From Aeromonas popoffii (GTDB lineage: Bacteria > Pseudomonadota > Gammaproteobacteria > Enterobacterales > Aeromonadaceae): a DNA stretch of 64,000 bases. The stretch spans positions 124,001-188,000 of the forward strand of contig NZ_CDBI01000047.1 in NCBI RefSeq assembly GCF_000820025.1, written 5' to 3'. Positions 41,807 through 50,549 of this stretch are shown piece by piece. The number at the start of each line of letters is the position of its first letter. Positions within the stretch are counted from its first letter, which is position 1. Both the position numbers and the translations under genes were made by a program. The notes below the pieces were generated by a model. It saw nothing but the letters and a program-made list of their open reading frames with translations, was not told the origin of the DNA and ran no database searches.

Positions 41807-42343
41807 ATGGCAAATCCTGAAATCGAAAGTCAACTGGACGGTATCGACAGGTTGTCGGTCTGCCTCTATCGCCTTGGCCTGAGTCTGGCAGCTTTATTAC
41901 TGGTATGTCGAGGGGCCAGCCTGCTGATTGGGCAGGATTTTTTACCGCCAGCGATCTGGCTGGTGGCCATGGTGGTGGCGAGCGGGGTGTGCGGACTCTG
42001 TCTGCATATCTATGACAAGCGTATTCGCTTCATTTTGCAGGTGATGGCCTGGGGCGGCCTGATACTGAGCGCCAGCGGGGCGCCGGACATGCTGGTGCTG
42101 GGGGCGGCGCTGGCCACGCTTTCCGGCCTGGCCTTCAAGGAGCAGTTCTGTTTCGCCATTCCTGGCATCAAGGCGGTTCCCCTGTTGCTGCCATTGTTAT
42201 GGGGGCTGGAATGGGCCCGGCTCGACTGGGCCGCCGCGCCGGTTTCCCTGGCGTGCGGCCTGCTGCTCTGTCTGCTGAGTCTGGCCAAGTGGCGCATGCC
42301 TCTGCACTTTGATATTGGTGACAAGGGGCGCTACCAGAGCTAG
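41807..42343 (+). CDS. Predicted integral membrane protein, possibly DUF2301
   Basis: This is a 178-residue protein with about five hydrophobic segments and the stretch FKEQFCFAIPG between them. It resembles the DUF2301 family; function unknown. Its TAG stop codon shares CTAG with the stop codon of the convergent CBS-domain gene, so the two genes overlap by 4 bp. Confidence 0.7.
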   Translation: MANPEIESQLDGIDRLSVCLYRLGLSLAALLLVCRGASLLIGQDFLPPAIWLVAMVVASGVCGLCLHIYDKRIRFILQVMAWGGLILSASGAPDMLVLGAALATLSGLAFKEQFCFAIPGIKAVPLLLPLLWGLEWARLDWAAAPVSLACGLLLCLLSLAKWRMPLHFDIGDKGRYQS

Positions 42344-42744
42344 GTCTGCTGGCAGCCTTTCATCTGCTGATTGAGGGCCTGCATCACCTGATGGCGGCTG
42401 ATGATACCGAGCACCTTGCCCCCTTGCAGTACCGGATAGATCTTGGGCTTGGCCTCGCTCATCTGGCGCGCCAGGTCCAGTATGCTGTCGTCCGGGGCGA
42501 CCGAGAGCGGCGTGTGGCTCATGAGGTCTTCCACCCGGGTGCGGGTGTCGCAGTGGTAGCTGCCGGTGAGCAGGCTGGGAATGCAGTCCTGCTCGGAGAG
42601 AAAACCGATCAGCCGTTTTTGCTCGTCCAGCACCGGCAGGCCGCTCAGCCCGGAGTGGTGCAGCTTGTCCAGCGCCTCGGCCAGGCCGAGTCGCGGGGTG
42701 AGGGAGTGGGTCAGGCGGCTCATGTGATCGCGGATCTGCAGCAT
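42340..42744 (-). CDS. CBS-domain pair protein
   Basis: This 134-residue protein is made almost wholly of two CBS domains (DHMSRLTHSLTPRLGLAEAL and VEDLMSHTPLSVAPDD). Such proteins bind adenosine nucleotides and often regulate partners, but no partner is evident here. It overlaps the end of the preceding gene by 4 bp on the opposite strand. Confidence 0.88.
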   Translation of the reverse strand: MLQIRDHMSRLTHSLTPRLGLAEALDKLHHSGLSGLPVLDEQKRLIGFLSEQDCIPSLLTGSYHCDTRTRVEDLMSHTPLSVAPDDSILDLARQMSEAKPKIYPVLQGGKVLGIISRHQVMQALNQQMKGCQQT

Positions 42745-42878
42745 ATGGGTGGCTCCAAAAGGGGTAAAGTGGTGTCACTATGGCCGCAGGACGGCGGGCG
42801 GGGCCAATGGCTTGTGCCGTGGAGATTGATAGGCACGGCCTTGCCACGGGTCGGCAAGCAATGACAAAAGGAGAGGTT

Positions 42879-43583
42879 ATGCGTGCATTGGTGACAGGGT
42901 GTGGCCGCCGGCTCGGTTTTTATCTGTGCGAACAGCTGGTGGCGGCCGGCTGGCAGGTGACGGGCAGTTATCGCAGCGAGCGGCCCGAGCTGGCCAGACT
43001 GGCGGCGCTCGGGGTCGAACTGGTGCAGGCCGATTTCGCTCGTGAAGAGGAGGTTGGCAGGCTGATCGAGGCGCTGGCTGCCCATCAGGATCTGGCGCTG
43101 GTGATCCACAACGCCTCGGCTTTCGAGCCCCAGGCGGCGGATCCGGCGGCGCAACTGGCCCAGTTCGAGCAGTTTTATCGTGTGCACATGGCGGCACCCT
43201 TCCAGCTCAACCGGGCGCTGGCGCCCCGGTTGGCCAGCCATGGCAATGCCAGCATCATCCACATCACGGATATCTACATTCACGCCCCGGCCCCCCAGTT
43301 TGCCAGCTATGTGGCCACCAAGGCGGGGGCCCACTCCCTTGCCATGAGCTTTGCCCGCGAACTGGCGCCTGCCATCCGGGTCAACACCATAGAGCCTGGC
43401 CCCATACTGTTTCTCGACGAACATGGTGACGCGTGGCGCCAGCAGGTGCTGGCGAAAACGCCGCTGGCGCGGGAAGGAGGGCTCGAGCCCATCTGGCAGG
43501 CGGTGCAGCTGCTGATGGGGAACGACTACATGACGGGCGCCAGTATCCGGGTCGATGGCGGTCGCAGCCTGGCCGTCATCTGA
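42879..43583 (+). CDS. folM: Dihydromonapterin reductase FolM
   Basis: This is a short-chain dehydrogenase of 234 residues. The N-terminal nucleotide motif is VTGCGRRLGFYL, the catalytic motif YVATKAGAHSLA, with HNASAFEP and RVNTIEPGPI. The pattern is that of FolM, which reduces dihydromonapterin and dihydrofolate. The ATG has a strong AAAAGGAGAGG upstream. A folK-like pterin kinase gene lies convergent just downstream, supporting a pterin role. Confidence 0.88.
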   Translation: MRALVTGCGRRLGFYLCEQLVAAGWQVTGSYRSERPELARLAALGVELVQADFAREEEVGRLIEALAAHQDLALVIHNASAFEPQAADPAAQLAQFEQFYRVHMAAPFQLNRALAPRLASHGNASIIHITDIYIHAPAPQFASYVATKAGAHSLAMSFARELAPAIRVNTIEPGPILFLDEHGDAWRQQVLAKTPLAREGGLEPIWQAVQLLMGNDYMTGASIRVDGGRSLAVI

Positions 43584-43621
43584 GCTCTGATCCAGGGTTG
43601 CAATGGCGCCAGCCCTGGTCT

Positions 43622-44134
43622 TCAGCTCCTGGCGACAGAGACCTCTGTTGCCTGATACAGGGCGAGGGGGGTGAGGCCGACCCGCTGCTCCTCGATCACC
43701 TTGCCCTCCATCAGCCGGGTATGCAGTGGTAGCATCACCTTGTGGTCGTGCACCTCCCCCTGCCCATACAGTTCGGCCAGCAGCTCGTTGAGATAGGCAT
43801 CGACCCGGGTGGCGGCGAAGTCATCAGTCGGGCTGCTGGCCAGAATGTCTATGTCCAGCGGCCGGTCGAGCACCTTGCAGTTCGGATCGCTGCGATCCCG
43901 ACCGTGCGCCAGCTCCATGGCGATGAAGAAGGTTTTCAGCTGCTGGGGCGCCAGCGTGCTTTCGGTGACGAACAGGCAGTTGAGGAAGTCGTGACGGGAG
44001 TGCATTCCCACCGGCTTGGTCTGGATCACCGAGCTCAGATGCAGGCGACCGAAACGCTCGAGCAGTTCGCCGAGCGCCTGGCTGACATGCTGATGGGGAT
44101 CGAGATTCGATCCAATGCTGCACAGATAGAACAT
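43622..44134 (-). CDS. 6-hydroxymethyl-7,8-dihydropterin pyrophosphokinase-like protein
   Basis: This is an HPPK/FolK-family protein of 170 residues. It has CSIGSNLDPHQHV at the N-terminus, TKPVGM.S...FLN, and the signature VLDRPLDIDIL. It would pyrophosphorylate hydroxymethyl-dihydropterin for folate synthesis, or a related pterin together with FolM. It is rather unlike housekeeping FolK and may be the second, FolM-associated form. ATG 44134 gives MFYLCSIGSN. Confidence 0.85.
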   Translation of the reverse strand: MFYLCSIGSNLDPHQHVSQALGELLERFGRLHLSSVIQTKPVGMHSRHDFLNCLFVTESTLAPQQLKTFFIAMELAHGRDRSDPNCKVLDRPLDIDILASSPTDDFAATRVDAYLNELLAELYGQGEVHDHKVMLPLHTRLMEGKVIEEQRVGLTPLALYQATEVSVARS

Positions 44135-44260
44135 CTTTATCGGTCCTTGCGTAGGGCTCATCTGAAATATATACACAGCTCACGATAATCGGATTTACTA
44201 TGCATTAACATCAACTTGTCTGTTGTGATCAAGCTCTGTGTTGGCAAAAAGGAGGTTTGC

Positions 44261-44353
44261 ATGAGTGTGGAACTGAAGTGGGCACTGTTGACCACGTCTG
44301 GCTCGTTGGCGATGATCCTGATTATCTGTGTGGTATCCGTCGGTCTGGCGTGA
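44261..44353 (+). CDS. Small single-span membrane protein (30 aa)
   Basis: This is an ORF of 30 codons reading MSVELKWALLTTSGS, then a hydrophobic stretch to the end (LAMILIICVVSVGLA). AAAAAGGAGG lies six bases before the ATG, one of the best ribosome-binding sites in the window. A strong terminator follows 26 bp after the stop codon. I do not recognise it. It looks like a genuine small inner-membrane protein just upstream of glrK. Confidence 0.7.
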   Translation: MSVELKWALLTTSGSLAMILIICVVSVGLA

Positions 44354-44378
44354 ACCCTATCCCTCATTTTGCAGTATG

Positions 44379-44408
44379 AACCGGCCCCCTGGCCGGTTTT
44401 GCTTTTTG
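44379..44408 (+). terminator. Terminator after the small membrane ORF
   Basis: AACCGGCC, loop CCCT, GGCCGGTT, then TTTGCTTTTT. Confidence 0.85.
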
Positions 44409-44458
44409 GGGGAGTGCGGATATGCTGGCCCACCCATGATGAATCGAGATAGTCCAAG

Positions 44459-45859
44459 ATGACCAAGGTACGCCCACGCTCCCTGTTGCAAGTGGTATTG
44501 ATGGGCTTCGTCCTGGTATTGATGCCGCTGGGCGGCATGATCTGGCACGACAGCCAGGCTCTCGAACACCTCAGCCAGTTGACCAGCGACGAGCTGGAAC
44601 GGGCGGTGCGCGATACCCGACGGGCGACACTGTTCACCACTCAAGCCATTGATCTGGAGCGTACTCTTCGTCGTTATGCCGTACTGGGAGATGATCGCAT
44701 CCTGGCCAGTTATCAGCAGCAGCTGGCGAGCTATCGCAGCCTGCTCGCCGCCCATCAAAGTTCGATCCCGGATGCCGAGGTCTACACGGGGCTCGAACAG
44801 GCGCTGACCTGGCTCGACAGCATGCAGGATCTGACCCGCGCCAAGGCTGAGTCGACCAGTCCGAAGTTTGATGAATTTAATCAATTTAATCAGCAACTTG
44901 AAATAATTACCCGCAACCAGGTTGATGAGCATGTGAGCCGGGTGCGAGCCACTATCGCCGACCTGATGACGGAGATCTGGTGGGTCAGCGGCTTCGTGGC
45001 CGTGCTCAGCCTGTTGCTGGTATTGCTGTTTACCTATCTGATCATCCACCCGGTACGTCAGATTGAGTCGCGGATCTTGAGCCTGGGTGCCGGTGTGGAA
45101 CCGGACAAGCGCCCGGTGGACGGGCCGGCTGAACTGGTATTGCTGGGGGAGCGGATCGGCTGGCTGCACGACAAATTGAAGGAGTTGGAGCAGCAGAAAT
45201 ACCAGTTCCTGCGCCACGTTTCCCACGAGTTGAAGACCCCGCTGGCGGTGCTGCGGGAGGGGGCGGATCTACTCTCAGAGCAGCTTGTGGGGCCCTTGAC
45301 CCCGGATCAGCAGGAGATCTGCCAGATGCTGGAAGAGAACAGCCGCCGGCTGCAGACCCTGATCGAACGCCTGCTCGACTTCAACCGCCTCAGCCAGCAA
45401 GAGGTGTTCAACCTGACCCCGGTGGCGTTGGCGCCCCTGCTGTCTGAATTATCTGTCGAGTACCGGCTGGCGCTGGAATCCAAACAAATCAGTGTACACT
45501 TGCCGACCGATCCAATCATGCTGCAGGCCGAGTCGTATCGCTTGCGGTTGATCCTCGACAATCTGTTTTCCAACGCGGTCAGTTATGGCGCCAAGGGTGG
45601 CCAGATCTGGATCCGCGCCGGGCAGGATGTCGATGGCGGCTGGCTGGAGGTGGCTAACGAGGGGCCCTCCATTCCGGTGGCCGAGCGGGAACGGATCTTC
45701 GAGCCGTTCGAACAGGGCAGCATAGTGCGACAAGGTTTGTTGAACGGCTCCGGTATGGGGCTCTCTATCGCTCGCGAGTCGGCGATGAGTCTTGGCGGCG
45801 AGTTGGTATTGGTTGAAGATGAACAGGCGGATGTCTGTTTCCGGTTGACGTTGAAGTGA
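44459..45859 (+). CDS. glrK: Sensor histidine kinase GlrK/QseE
   Basis: This is an inner-membrane sensor kinase of 466 residues. It has a transmembrane helix near 10-30, a periplasmic helical sensor, a second helix near 175-200, a HAMP-like linker, a dimerisation/phosphoacceptor helix with HVSHELKTPLA, and a C-terminal ATPase domain (ILDNLFSNAVSYG, GSGMGLSIA). Gene order glrK-qseG-glrR matches E. coli. The kinase would phosphorylate the downstream regulator. A Shine-Dalgarno sequence is not obvious. Confidence 0.93.
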   Translation: MTKVRPRSLLQVVLMGFVLVLMPLGGMIWHDSQALEHLSQLTSDELERAVRDTRRATLFTTQAIDLERTLRRYAVLGDDRILASYQQQLASYRSLLAAHQSSIPDAEVYTGLEQALTWLDSMQDLTRAKAESTSPKFDEFNQFNQQLEIITRNQVDEHVSRVRATIADLMTEIWWVSGFVAVLSLLLVLLFTYLIIHPVRQIESRILSLGAGVEPDKRPVDGPAELVLLGERIGWLHDKLKELEQQKYQFLRHVSHELKTPLAVLREGADLLSEQLVGPLTPDQQEICQMLEENSRRLQTLIERLLDFNRLSQQEVFNLTPVALAPLLSELSVEYRLALESKQISVHLPTDPIMLQAESYRLRLILDNLFSNAVSYGAKGGQIWIRAGQDVDGGWLEVANEGPSIPVAERERIFEPFEQGSIVRQGLLNGSGMGLSIARESAMSLGGELVLVEDEQADVCFRLTLK

Positions 45860-45867
45860 AGCCTAAG

Positions 45868-46383
45868 ATGAAACAATGTGTTGTTCCGGTATTGATGATG
45901 GGGCTGCTCACAGGCTGCTCCCTGTTGCCAGCGCGTGAACCGGTGGTGTCGTCGGATCTCGCCCTCGCCAAGCGGATGGAGTTTGCCAACAAGGAGATGC
46001 AGGTGCGCCTGCAGTACTCGGACTGGCTGCTGGCCAGCCATGCCCAGCAGCGGGTGCAGGAGCGTCAGCGCCTCAAGGGGGCGACCGATATCGAAAGCCG
46101 GGTCAGTCTGGCCATGGTCAACACCCATCCGTCCGAGTCGGTGGCAAATCGCCGGGCCGGACTGGACAAACTCAAGAGCCTGCTGCCCGAGCTGGGGCTG
46201 GATGCCCAGGCCTTCCTGCGCAGCTGGATTGCCCTCGGTGAGGAGCTGCTGGTCCGTGATAGCCGACGCGACGATCAGAGTCAGGAGGTGCAGCGTCTGC
46301 ATCGCCAGATCGAACAGCTCTCCGCCATCGATGAACAGCTCAATCAGCGCAAGCTGAACGGCAATGGCGAGGCGCTAAAATGA
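45868..46383 (+). CDS. qseG: QseG-like lipoprotein
   Basis: This is a 171-residue lipoprotein: signal MKQCVVPVLMMGLLTGCSLL with lipobox LTGC, then an alpha-helical, Gln/Arg-rich coiled-coil-like mature part. It lies between glrK and glrR as in E. coli, where QseG is an outer-membrane lipoprotein needed for GlrK (QseE) signalling. It overlaps glrR by 4 bp. Confidence 0.85.
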   Translation: MKQCVVPVLMMGLLTGCSLLPAREPVVSSDLALAKRMEFANKEMQVRLQYSDWLLASHAQQRVQERQRLKGATDIESRVSLAMVNTHPSESVANRRAGLDKLKSLLPELGLDAQAFLRSWIALGEELLVRDSRRDDQSQEVQRLHRQIEQLSAIDEQLNQRKLNGNGEALK

Positions 46384-47660
46384 GCCGCATCCTGCTGGTC
46401 GACGACGATGTCAGCCTGCTCAAACTGATGAGCATGCGCCTGCGCAGCCAAGGCTACGTGGTGGATACCGCCGACAGCGCCGAAGGGGCGCTGGACAGAC
46501 TGCGCCAGCAGCGGGCCGATCTGGTGCTGAGCGATCTGCGCATGACGGGCATGGACGGACTGGCGCTGTTCGAGCGCATCCAGTCCCAGTGGCTGGGGCT
46601 GCCGGTCATTATAATGACAGCCCACGGTACGATACCCGATGCCATTCAGGCCACCCGTTCCGGGGTGTTCAGCTTTCTCACCAAGCCCATTGACAAGGAT
46701 GAGCTGTTTGCCACCATAGAGCATGCGCTGAGCCTGACTCGCCCAAAGCAGCGGCAGGATTGGCAATCGCTGATCCTGACCCGCAACCCACAGATGGAGC
46801 AGCTGCTGATCCAGGCCAACAGCATAGCCGGCATGGACGTGCCCGTGCTGATCATGGGGCCGTCCGGTTCCGGTAAAGGGGTGATGACCCAGGCACTGCA
46901 TCAGGCCAGCAGTCGCTGTGACAAGCCGTTGCACGCCATCAACTGCGCCGCCTTGCCGTGGAATGCATTGGATCTGCAGCTGTTTGGCGAGGACGGTCAG
47001 TCCGGCCTGTTCGAGCAGGCCAAGGGGGCGACCCTGTTTCTCGACGAGATAGGAGGTCTGTCGGAGTCATTGCAGGCCAAGCTGCTGCAGGTGCTGCAGG
47101 AGTACGGTCAGGGTATCCCCGAGGTGCGGGTCATCAGCTCCAGTCATCAGGATCTGGTGACGGCGATGGAGGAGGGGCGCTTTCGGGAGGATCTCTTCTA
47201 CCGCCTCAACGTGGCGAACATCACATTGCCGCCCCTCAGTGCCCGCAGTGAAGATATTCCACTGCTGGCCAGACAGGCGCTGGACGAATATCGCAGCCGT
47301 CACGACGACTGCGCGGCCCTCGGTTTCTCGCCTGAGGCGCTGGCCCTGCTGGCCGCGGCGGGTTGGCCCGGCAACGTGCGTCAGCTCTACAGCGTGGTGG
47401 AACAGCTGGCCAGCCTCTGCTGCAGCCCTGTGATCGGCGCCGCCATGGTGGAGTCTGCCCTGAGCGGCGGCAGCGGCGGCATCCCCTCGTTCAACGAGGC
47501 GCGTGCCGAGTTCGAGAAGGAGTATCTGATCCGCCTGCTGCGTACCACTGAGGGCAATGTGACACTGGCGGCCAACATGGCGGGAAGAAACCGTACCGAT
47601 TTTTACAAGTTATTGAATCGGCACGGTATAGAAGCAGCAAATTTCAAGTCGAAGGGATAA
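46380..47660 (+). CDS. glrR: Response regulator GlrR/QseF homologue lacking GAFTGA
   Basis: This is an NtrC-type regulator of 426 residues (E. coli GlrR 444). The receiver domain has DLRMTGMDG (phosphorylated Asp) and TAHGT. The AAA+ domain has Walker A GPSGSGKG, Walker B TLFLDEIGG and arginine-finger region FREDLFYRLNV. The C-terminal HTH has GNVTLAANMAGRNRTDFYKL. The loop that should read FGH..GAFTGA.....GLF is replaced by LFGEDGQSGLFEQ, so GAFTGA is gone. The second sigma-54 contact loop is also shortened (LQEYGQGIPEVRVI). It probably does not act through sigma-54. Confidence 0.9.
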   Translation: MSRILLVDDDVSLLKLMSMRLRSQGYVVDTADSAEGALDRLRQQRADLVLSDLRMTGMDGLALFERIQSQWLGLPVIIMTAHGTIPDAIQATRSGVFSFLTKPIDKDELFATIEHALSLTRPKQRQDWQSLILTRNPQMEQLLIQANSIAGMDVPVLIMGPSGSGKGVMTQALHQASSRCDKPLHAINCAALPWNALDLQLFGEDGQSGLFEQAKGATLFLDEIGGLSESLQAKLLQVLQEYGQGIPEVRVISSSHQDLVTAMEEGRFREDLFYRLNVANITLPPLSARSEDIPLLARQALDEYRSRHDDCAALGFSPEALALLAAAGWPGNVRQLYSVVEQLASLCCSPVIGAAMVESALSGGSGGIPSFNEARAEFEKEYLIRLLRTTEGNVTLAANMAGRNRTDFYKLLNRHGIEAANFKSKG

Positions 47661-47715
47661 GCCGGGCAGGAGAGGCCTGTGTGTCAGCGGCGGATTATCC
47701 GCTGGTGAGCGTCAT

Positions 47716-48198
47716 TCAGGCGGGATCGACCACGGCGGTAGCGGCTTGGGCTTTCTGGGTTTTATGGGAGAGCCAGAGGCCGCTCGCCTTCATCAGGTAA
47801 CCGAACAGCGCGCCAATCACCAAGGAAGGCAGTATCAGTCGCCACTCTCCCGCCGCCCCGAAGGTGGCGCAGCAACCGGCGAAGGTGCCGGGAATATAGC
47901 CGAGCCACTGCTGCTTGGCTTGCACGCACATCAGGGTCGCGACCACCCCCGTCATCATGTAACCCGCCACACCGGCCCCCCACCAGGTATCCCCGTGGAT
48001 CAGCAGCAGGGCCCACAGCATACCGCTCACATTGCACATCATGGTTTGCAGCAGCGCCTTGTAGCCGCCGCTGGAGGCGAAGTAGCTGGTACAGCCGAGG
48101 AAGCCGACCCAGGAGATGAGCCCGAGGGCGACGGCGATCCAGCCCCAGATGGCGGAGAGGATCCCGGTCGTGATAGCGATGGCGATCAATGGGCTCAT
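47716..48198 (-). CDS. DUF1097 inner-membrane protein, YcdZ-like
   Basis: This is a 160-residue protein with about five transmembrane segments, closely resembling E. coli YcdZ (AIAITTGILSAIWGWIAVAL, GFLGCTSYFA, CVQAKQQWLGYIPGTF). Function unknown. ATG 48198 is used; an in-frame start at 48213 exists. A CRP-like site lies upstream at 48283-48298. Confidence 0.88.
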   Translation of the reverse strand: MSPLIAIAITTGILSAIWGWIAVALGLISWVGFLGCTSYFASSGGYKALLQTMMCNVSGMLWALLLIHGDTWWGAGVAGYMMTGVVATLMCVQAKQQWLGYIPGTFAGCCATFGAAGEWRLILPSLVIGALFGYLMKASGLWLSHKTQKAQAATAVVDPA

Positions 48199-48282
48199 GG
48201 TGTGACTCTTCAAGAAGTGACGTCTGGAAAAAGGGGGAGCCTACCCCTCGCAGGGGGGGCGGCAAGCAGGGGCGAAATTGTG

Positions 48283-48298
48283 TGTGATCTTCATCACT
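48283..48298. promoter_or_regulatory. CRP-like site upstream of the YcdZ-like gene
   Basis: TGTGA-N6-TCACT, one base from the CRP consensus TGTGA-N6-TCACA, about 85 bp before the divergent membrane-protein gene. The match is seen; binding is inferred. Confidence 0.55.
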
Positions 48299-48404
48299 TA
48301 TTTCAACTCAGGAATACGCTTGCGCTCGCGAAAAAAATTCATTGGTGGCGTCTTTGACCCTGCACCATAGTTAGAGGCCCTGTCCTGCTCATGGAGTGAG
48401 TCTG

Positions 48405-48500
48405 ATGGTGCCAAATGTGATCGTTCCTCTGCTGGTGTTCGTACTCCTGTTCCTTGTCGGAACCATGGCCAAGGCCCTGCCCCTGTACCAACTCATGTAA
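48405..48500 (+). CDS. Small hydrophobic membrane protein (31 aa)
   Basis: This is a 31-codon ORF starting [19 protein letters not shown] and ending LPLYQLM. ATGGAGTGAG upstream gives a Shine-Dalgarno-like GGAGTGAG. It is a single membrane span with a short charged/aromatic tail. It lies 71 bp before msrP. I do not recognise it; it may be a small partner protein or leader. Confidence 0.6.
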   Translation: MVPNVIVPLLVFVLLFLVGTMAKALPLYQLM

Positions 48501-48571
48501 ATGTGTGTGAAATAAAACTCGGCCGGGGCGGGTCTTATGGTTATCACCCTCATAGCCCCGGGAGTTTTTCC

Positions 48572-49576
48572 ATGTTGATCAAGCGTCGCTCTTCCCATCA
48601 TCCCACCGAGCAGGATGTCACCCCGGAAGCCGTCTATCAGGATCGCCGCCTCATCCTGAAAGGACTCGGGCTGGGGGCCGCAACCCTGGCGTTTCCCACT
48701 CAGGCGGGCGTGCTCGATCTCTTCTCCGCCGACAAACCGACCCTTGGCGCCACGACCAGGCCACTCAACATCCATGCCGCCACCCGGCCCGAGGGCGTGA
48801 TCATCACCCCGGAGGAGAAAGCCACCACCCACAACAACTTCTATGAGCTGGGCACCGACAAGGGGGATCCGGCCCGTAATGCCCATTACCTCAAACCCGA
48901 ACCCTGGCAGTTGCGGGTGGAGGGGGAGGTGGCCAAGCCGTTTACTCTGGACGTGTGGGATCTCATCAACAAGAGCACCCTTGAGGAGCGCATCTACCGG
49001 CTGCGCTGCGTGGAGGCTTGGTCCATGGTGCTGCCCTGGAGCGGCATCTCGCTGGCGGAGCTCATTCGCCGTGCCGAGCCCAACAGTCGCGCCAAGTTCG
49101 TGGCCTTCGAGACCCTCTATGACCCCGAGCAGCTGCCGGGACAGGCGTCCCGTTCTCTCGGTGGCGGCATCGATTATCCCTACGTGGAGGGGCTGCGCAT
49201 CGACGAGGCGATGAACCCGCTCTCCTTCCTGGCGATGGGGCTCTACGGCAAGACATTACCCGCCCAGAACGGCGCCCCCATCCGGCTGGTGGTGCCCTGG
49301 AAGTACGGCTTCAAGAGCATCAAGAGCATAGTTTCCATCCGGTTGGTGGAAGAGAGACCACCGACCACCTGGAATCTGCTGGCATCGAACGAATATGGCT
49401 TCTACGCCAACGTCAATCCACAAGTGGATCACCCGCGCTGGAGCCAGGCCAGTGAGCGCTTCATCGGCGAGGGCGGCATCTTCGGCGCCAAGCGTCAGCC
49501 GACCCTGATGTTCAACGGCTATGCCGACGAGGTAGCCTCGCTCTATCAGGGGATGGATCTGAGAAAATGGTACTGA
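48572..49576 (+). CDS. msrP: Protein-methionine-sulfoxide reductase catalytic subunit MsrP
   Basis: This is a periplasmic molybdoenzyme that repairs oxidised methionines. It has 334 residues: a twin-arginine signal with [13 protein letters not shown] near residue 25, and a sulfite-oxidase-like fold with the molybdenum-ligating cysteine in [10 protein letters not shown]. It pairs with membrane haem protein MsrQ, whose gene overlaps it by 10 bp. ATG 48572 has GGGAG upstream. Confidence 0.95.
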   Translation: MLIKRRSSHHPTEQDVTPEAVYQDRRLILKGLGLGAATLAFPTQAGVLDLFSADKPTLGATTRPLNIHAATRPEGVIITPEEKATTHNNFYELGTDKGDPARNAHYLKPEPWQLRVEGEVAKPFTLDVWDLINKSTLEERIYRLRCVEAWSMVLPWSGISLAELIRRAEPNSRAKFVAFETLYDPEQLPGQASRSLGGGIDYPYVEGLRIDEAMNPLSFLAMGLYGKTLPAQNGAPIRLVVPWKYGFKSIKSIVSIRLVEERPPTTWNLLASNEYGFYANVNPQVDHPRWSQASERFIGEGGIFGAKRQPTLMFNGYADEVASLYQGMDLRKWY

Positions 49577-50193
49577 GATTGACGTCGATGCACATCAAGA
49601 GCCTGCGTGCCCTGGTACATCTGGGCTGCCTCGGCTTTCTGCTCTGGCTGGGATACGCCCTGCCAGCCGGATTATTGGGGGGAGACCCGGTGCAGGGGCT
49701 GACCCACTATCTCGGCAAGGGGGCGCTGAATCTGCTGCTGCTCACCCTGCTGGTGTCGCCGCTGGCCAAACGCTGGCGGCAGGGGCAGCTCATCAAGCTG
49801 CGCCGCCCCCTCGGACTCTGGTGTGCGGTTTGGGCCGTGTTGCACTTTATGGTCTGGCTGGGGCTGGATCTGCAGTTCGACTGGGGCTTGATGGGGGGTG
49901 AGCTGGTGAAGCGCAGCTACATACTGGTGGGGGCGCTGGCGCTCTTGCTGCTGGTGGCCTTGAGCATCACTTCGATCCCGGCCCTGCTGCGAGCCATGGG
50001 GCCGGCCTGGCAGAAGCTGCACAACTGGATCTATGCCGTGGTCCTGCTGGTGCCTGTGCACTACTGGTGGTCGGTGAAGAGTGGCTGGCAGGAGCCGCTC
50101 ATCTATTTGCTGCTGGCCTGTGTCCTGCTGTGGCCACGGCGGGACAAGTTGCTGCGCTCCTGGCGACAGCGGCAGAAACTGAAAGAGGCGTGA
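49567..50193 (+). CDS. msrQ: MsrQ haem-binding membrane subunit
   Basis: This is an integral membrane protein of 208 residues with about six helices, in the YedZ/ferric-reductase-like family. Haem-ligating histidines are visible, including [23 protein letters not shown] and [18 protein letters not shown]. It passes electrons from the quinone pool to MsrP. ATG 49567 overlaps msrP; ATG 49588 is possible. Confidence 0.94.
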   Translation: MVLRLTSMHIKSLRALVHLGCLGFLLWLGYALPAGLLGGDPVQGLTHYLGKGALNLLLLTLLVSPLAKRWRQGQLIKLRRPLGLWCAVWAVLHFMVWLGLDLQFDWGLMGGELVKRSYILVGALALLLLVALSITSIPALLRAMGPAWQKLHNWIYAVVLLVPVHYWWSVKSGWQEPLIYLLLACVLLWPRRDKLLRSWRQRQKLKEA

Positions 50194-50228
50194 CTCGTTG
50201 CGCGCTCACAACGCGCAGCGCACATAGC

Positions 50229-50255
50229 AAAAGAGGCCTAGTCGGCCTCTTTTTT
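50229..50255. terminator. Bidirectional terminator after msrQ
   Basis: AAAGAGGCC, loop TAGTC, GGCCTCTTT with T- and A-runs on either side. The stop codon of the minus-strand PepSY gene lies in the loop. Confidence 0.85.
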
Positions 50256-50486
50256 GGTGATGTCGCCCGTGTAGACATCGACCAGCAGCTGCACTCGCCG
50301 CTCTTGGGCATCCAGGGTTTCTACCTCGAATTTATCCCCTTCCAGCTCAACTTCCCGAATGTCGTGGTACCCTTGGGCCAACAGCAACTTGACCAGCGCC
50401 GGTATGTCTATACGCGCTTGGGCCGCCCAGCCAAGGGTGGAAAAGAGGCAAAGGATCAGCAGAACACTGCGTGGGATCATATTCAT
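50238..50486 (-). CDS. Small periplasmic PepSY-domain protein
   Basis: This 82-residue protein has a signal peptide (MNMIPRSVLLILCLFSTLGWAAQA), then one PepSY-like domain (YHDIREVELEGDKFEVETLD, then VYTGDITKKEAD). It is divergent from a second PepSY gene (50550) and next to a two-component system, suggesting a periplasmic modulator of the sensor or a peptidase inhibitor. Confidence 0.85.
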   Translation of the reverse strand: MNMIPRSVLLILCLFSTLGWAAQARIDIPALVKLLLAQGYHDIREVELEGDKFEVETLDAQERRVQLLVDVYTGDITKKEAD

Positions 50487-50549
50487 TCCGGATTCATGGC
50501 TGGCAGACTATAAACAGCATTATGTTAGGTTTTTGGAGATGAATCATCC

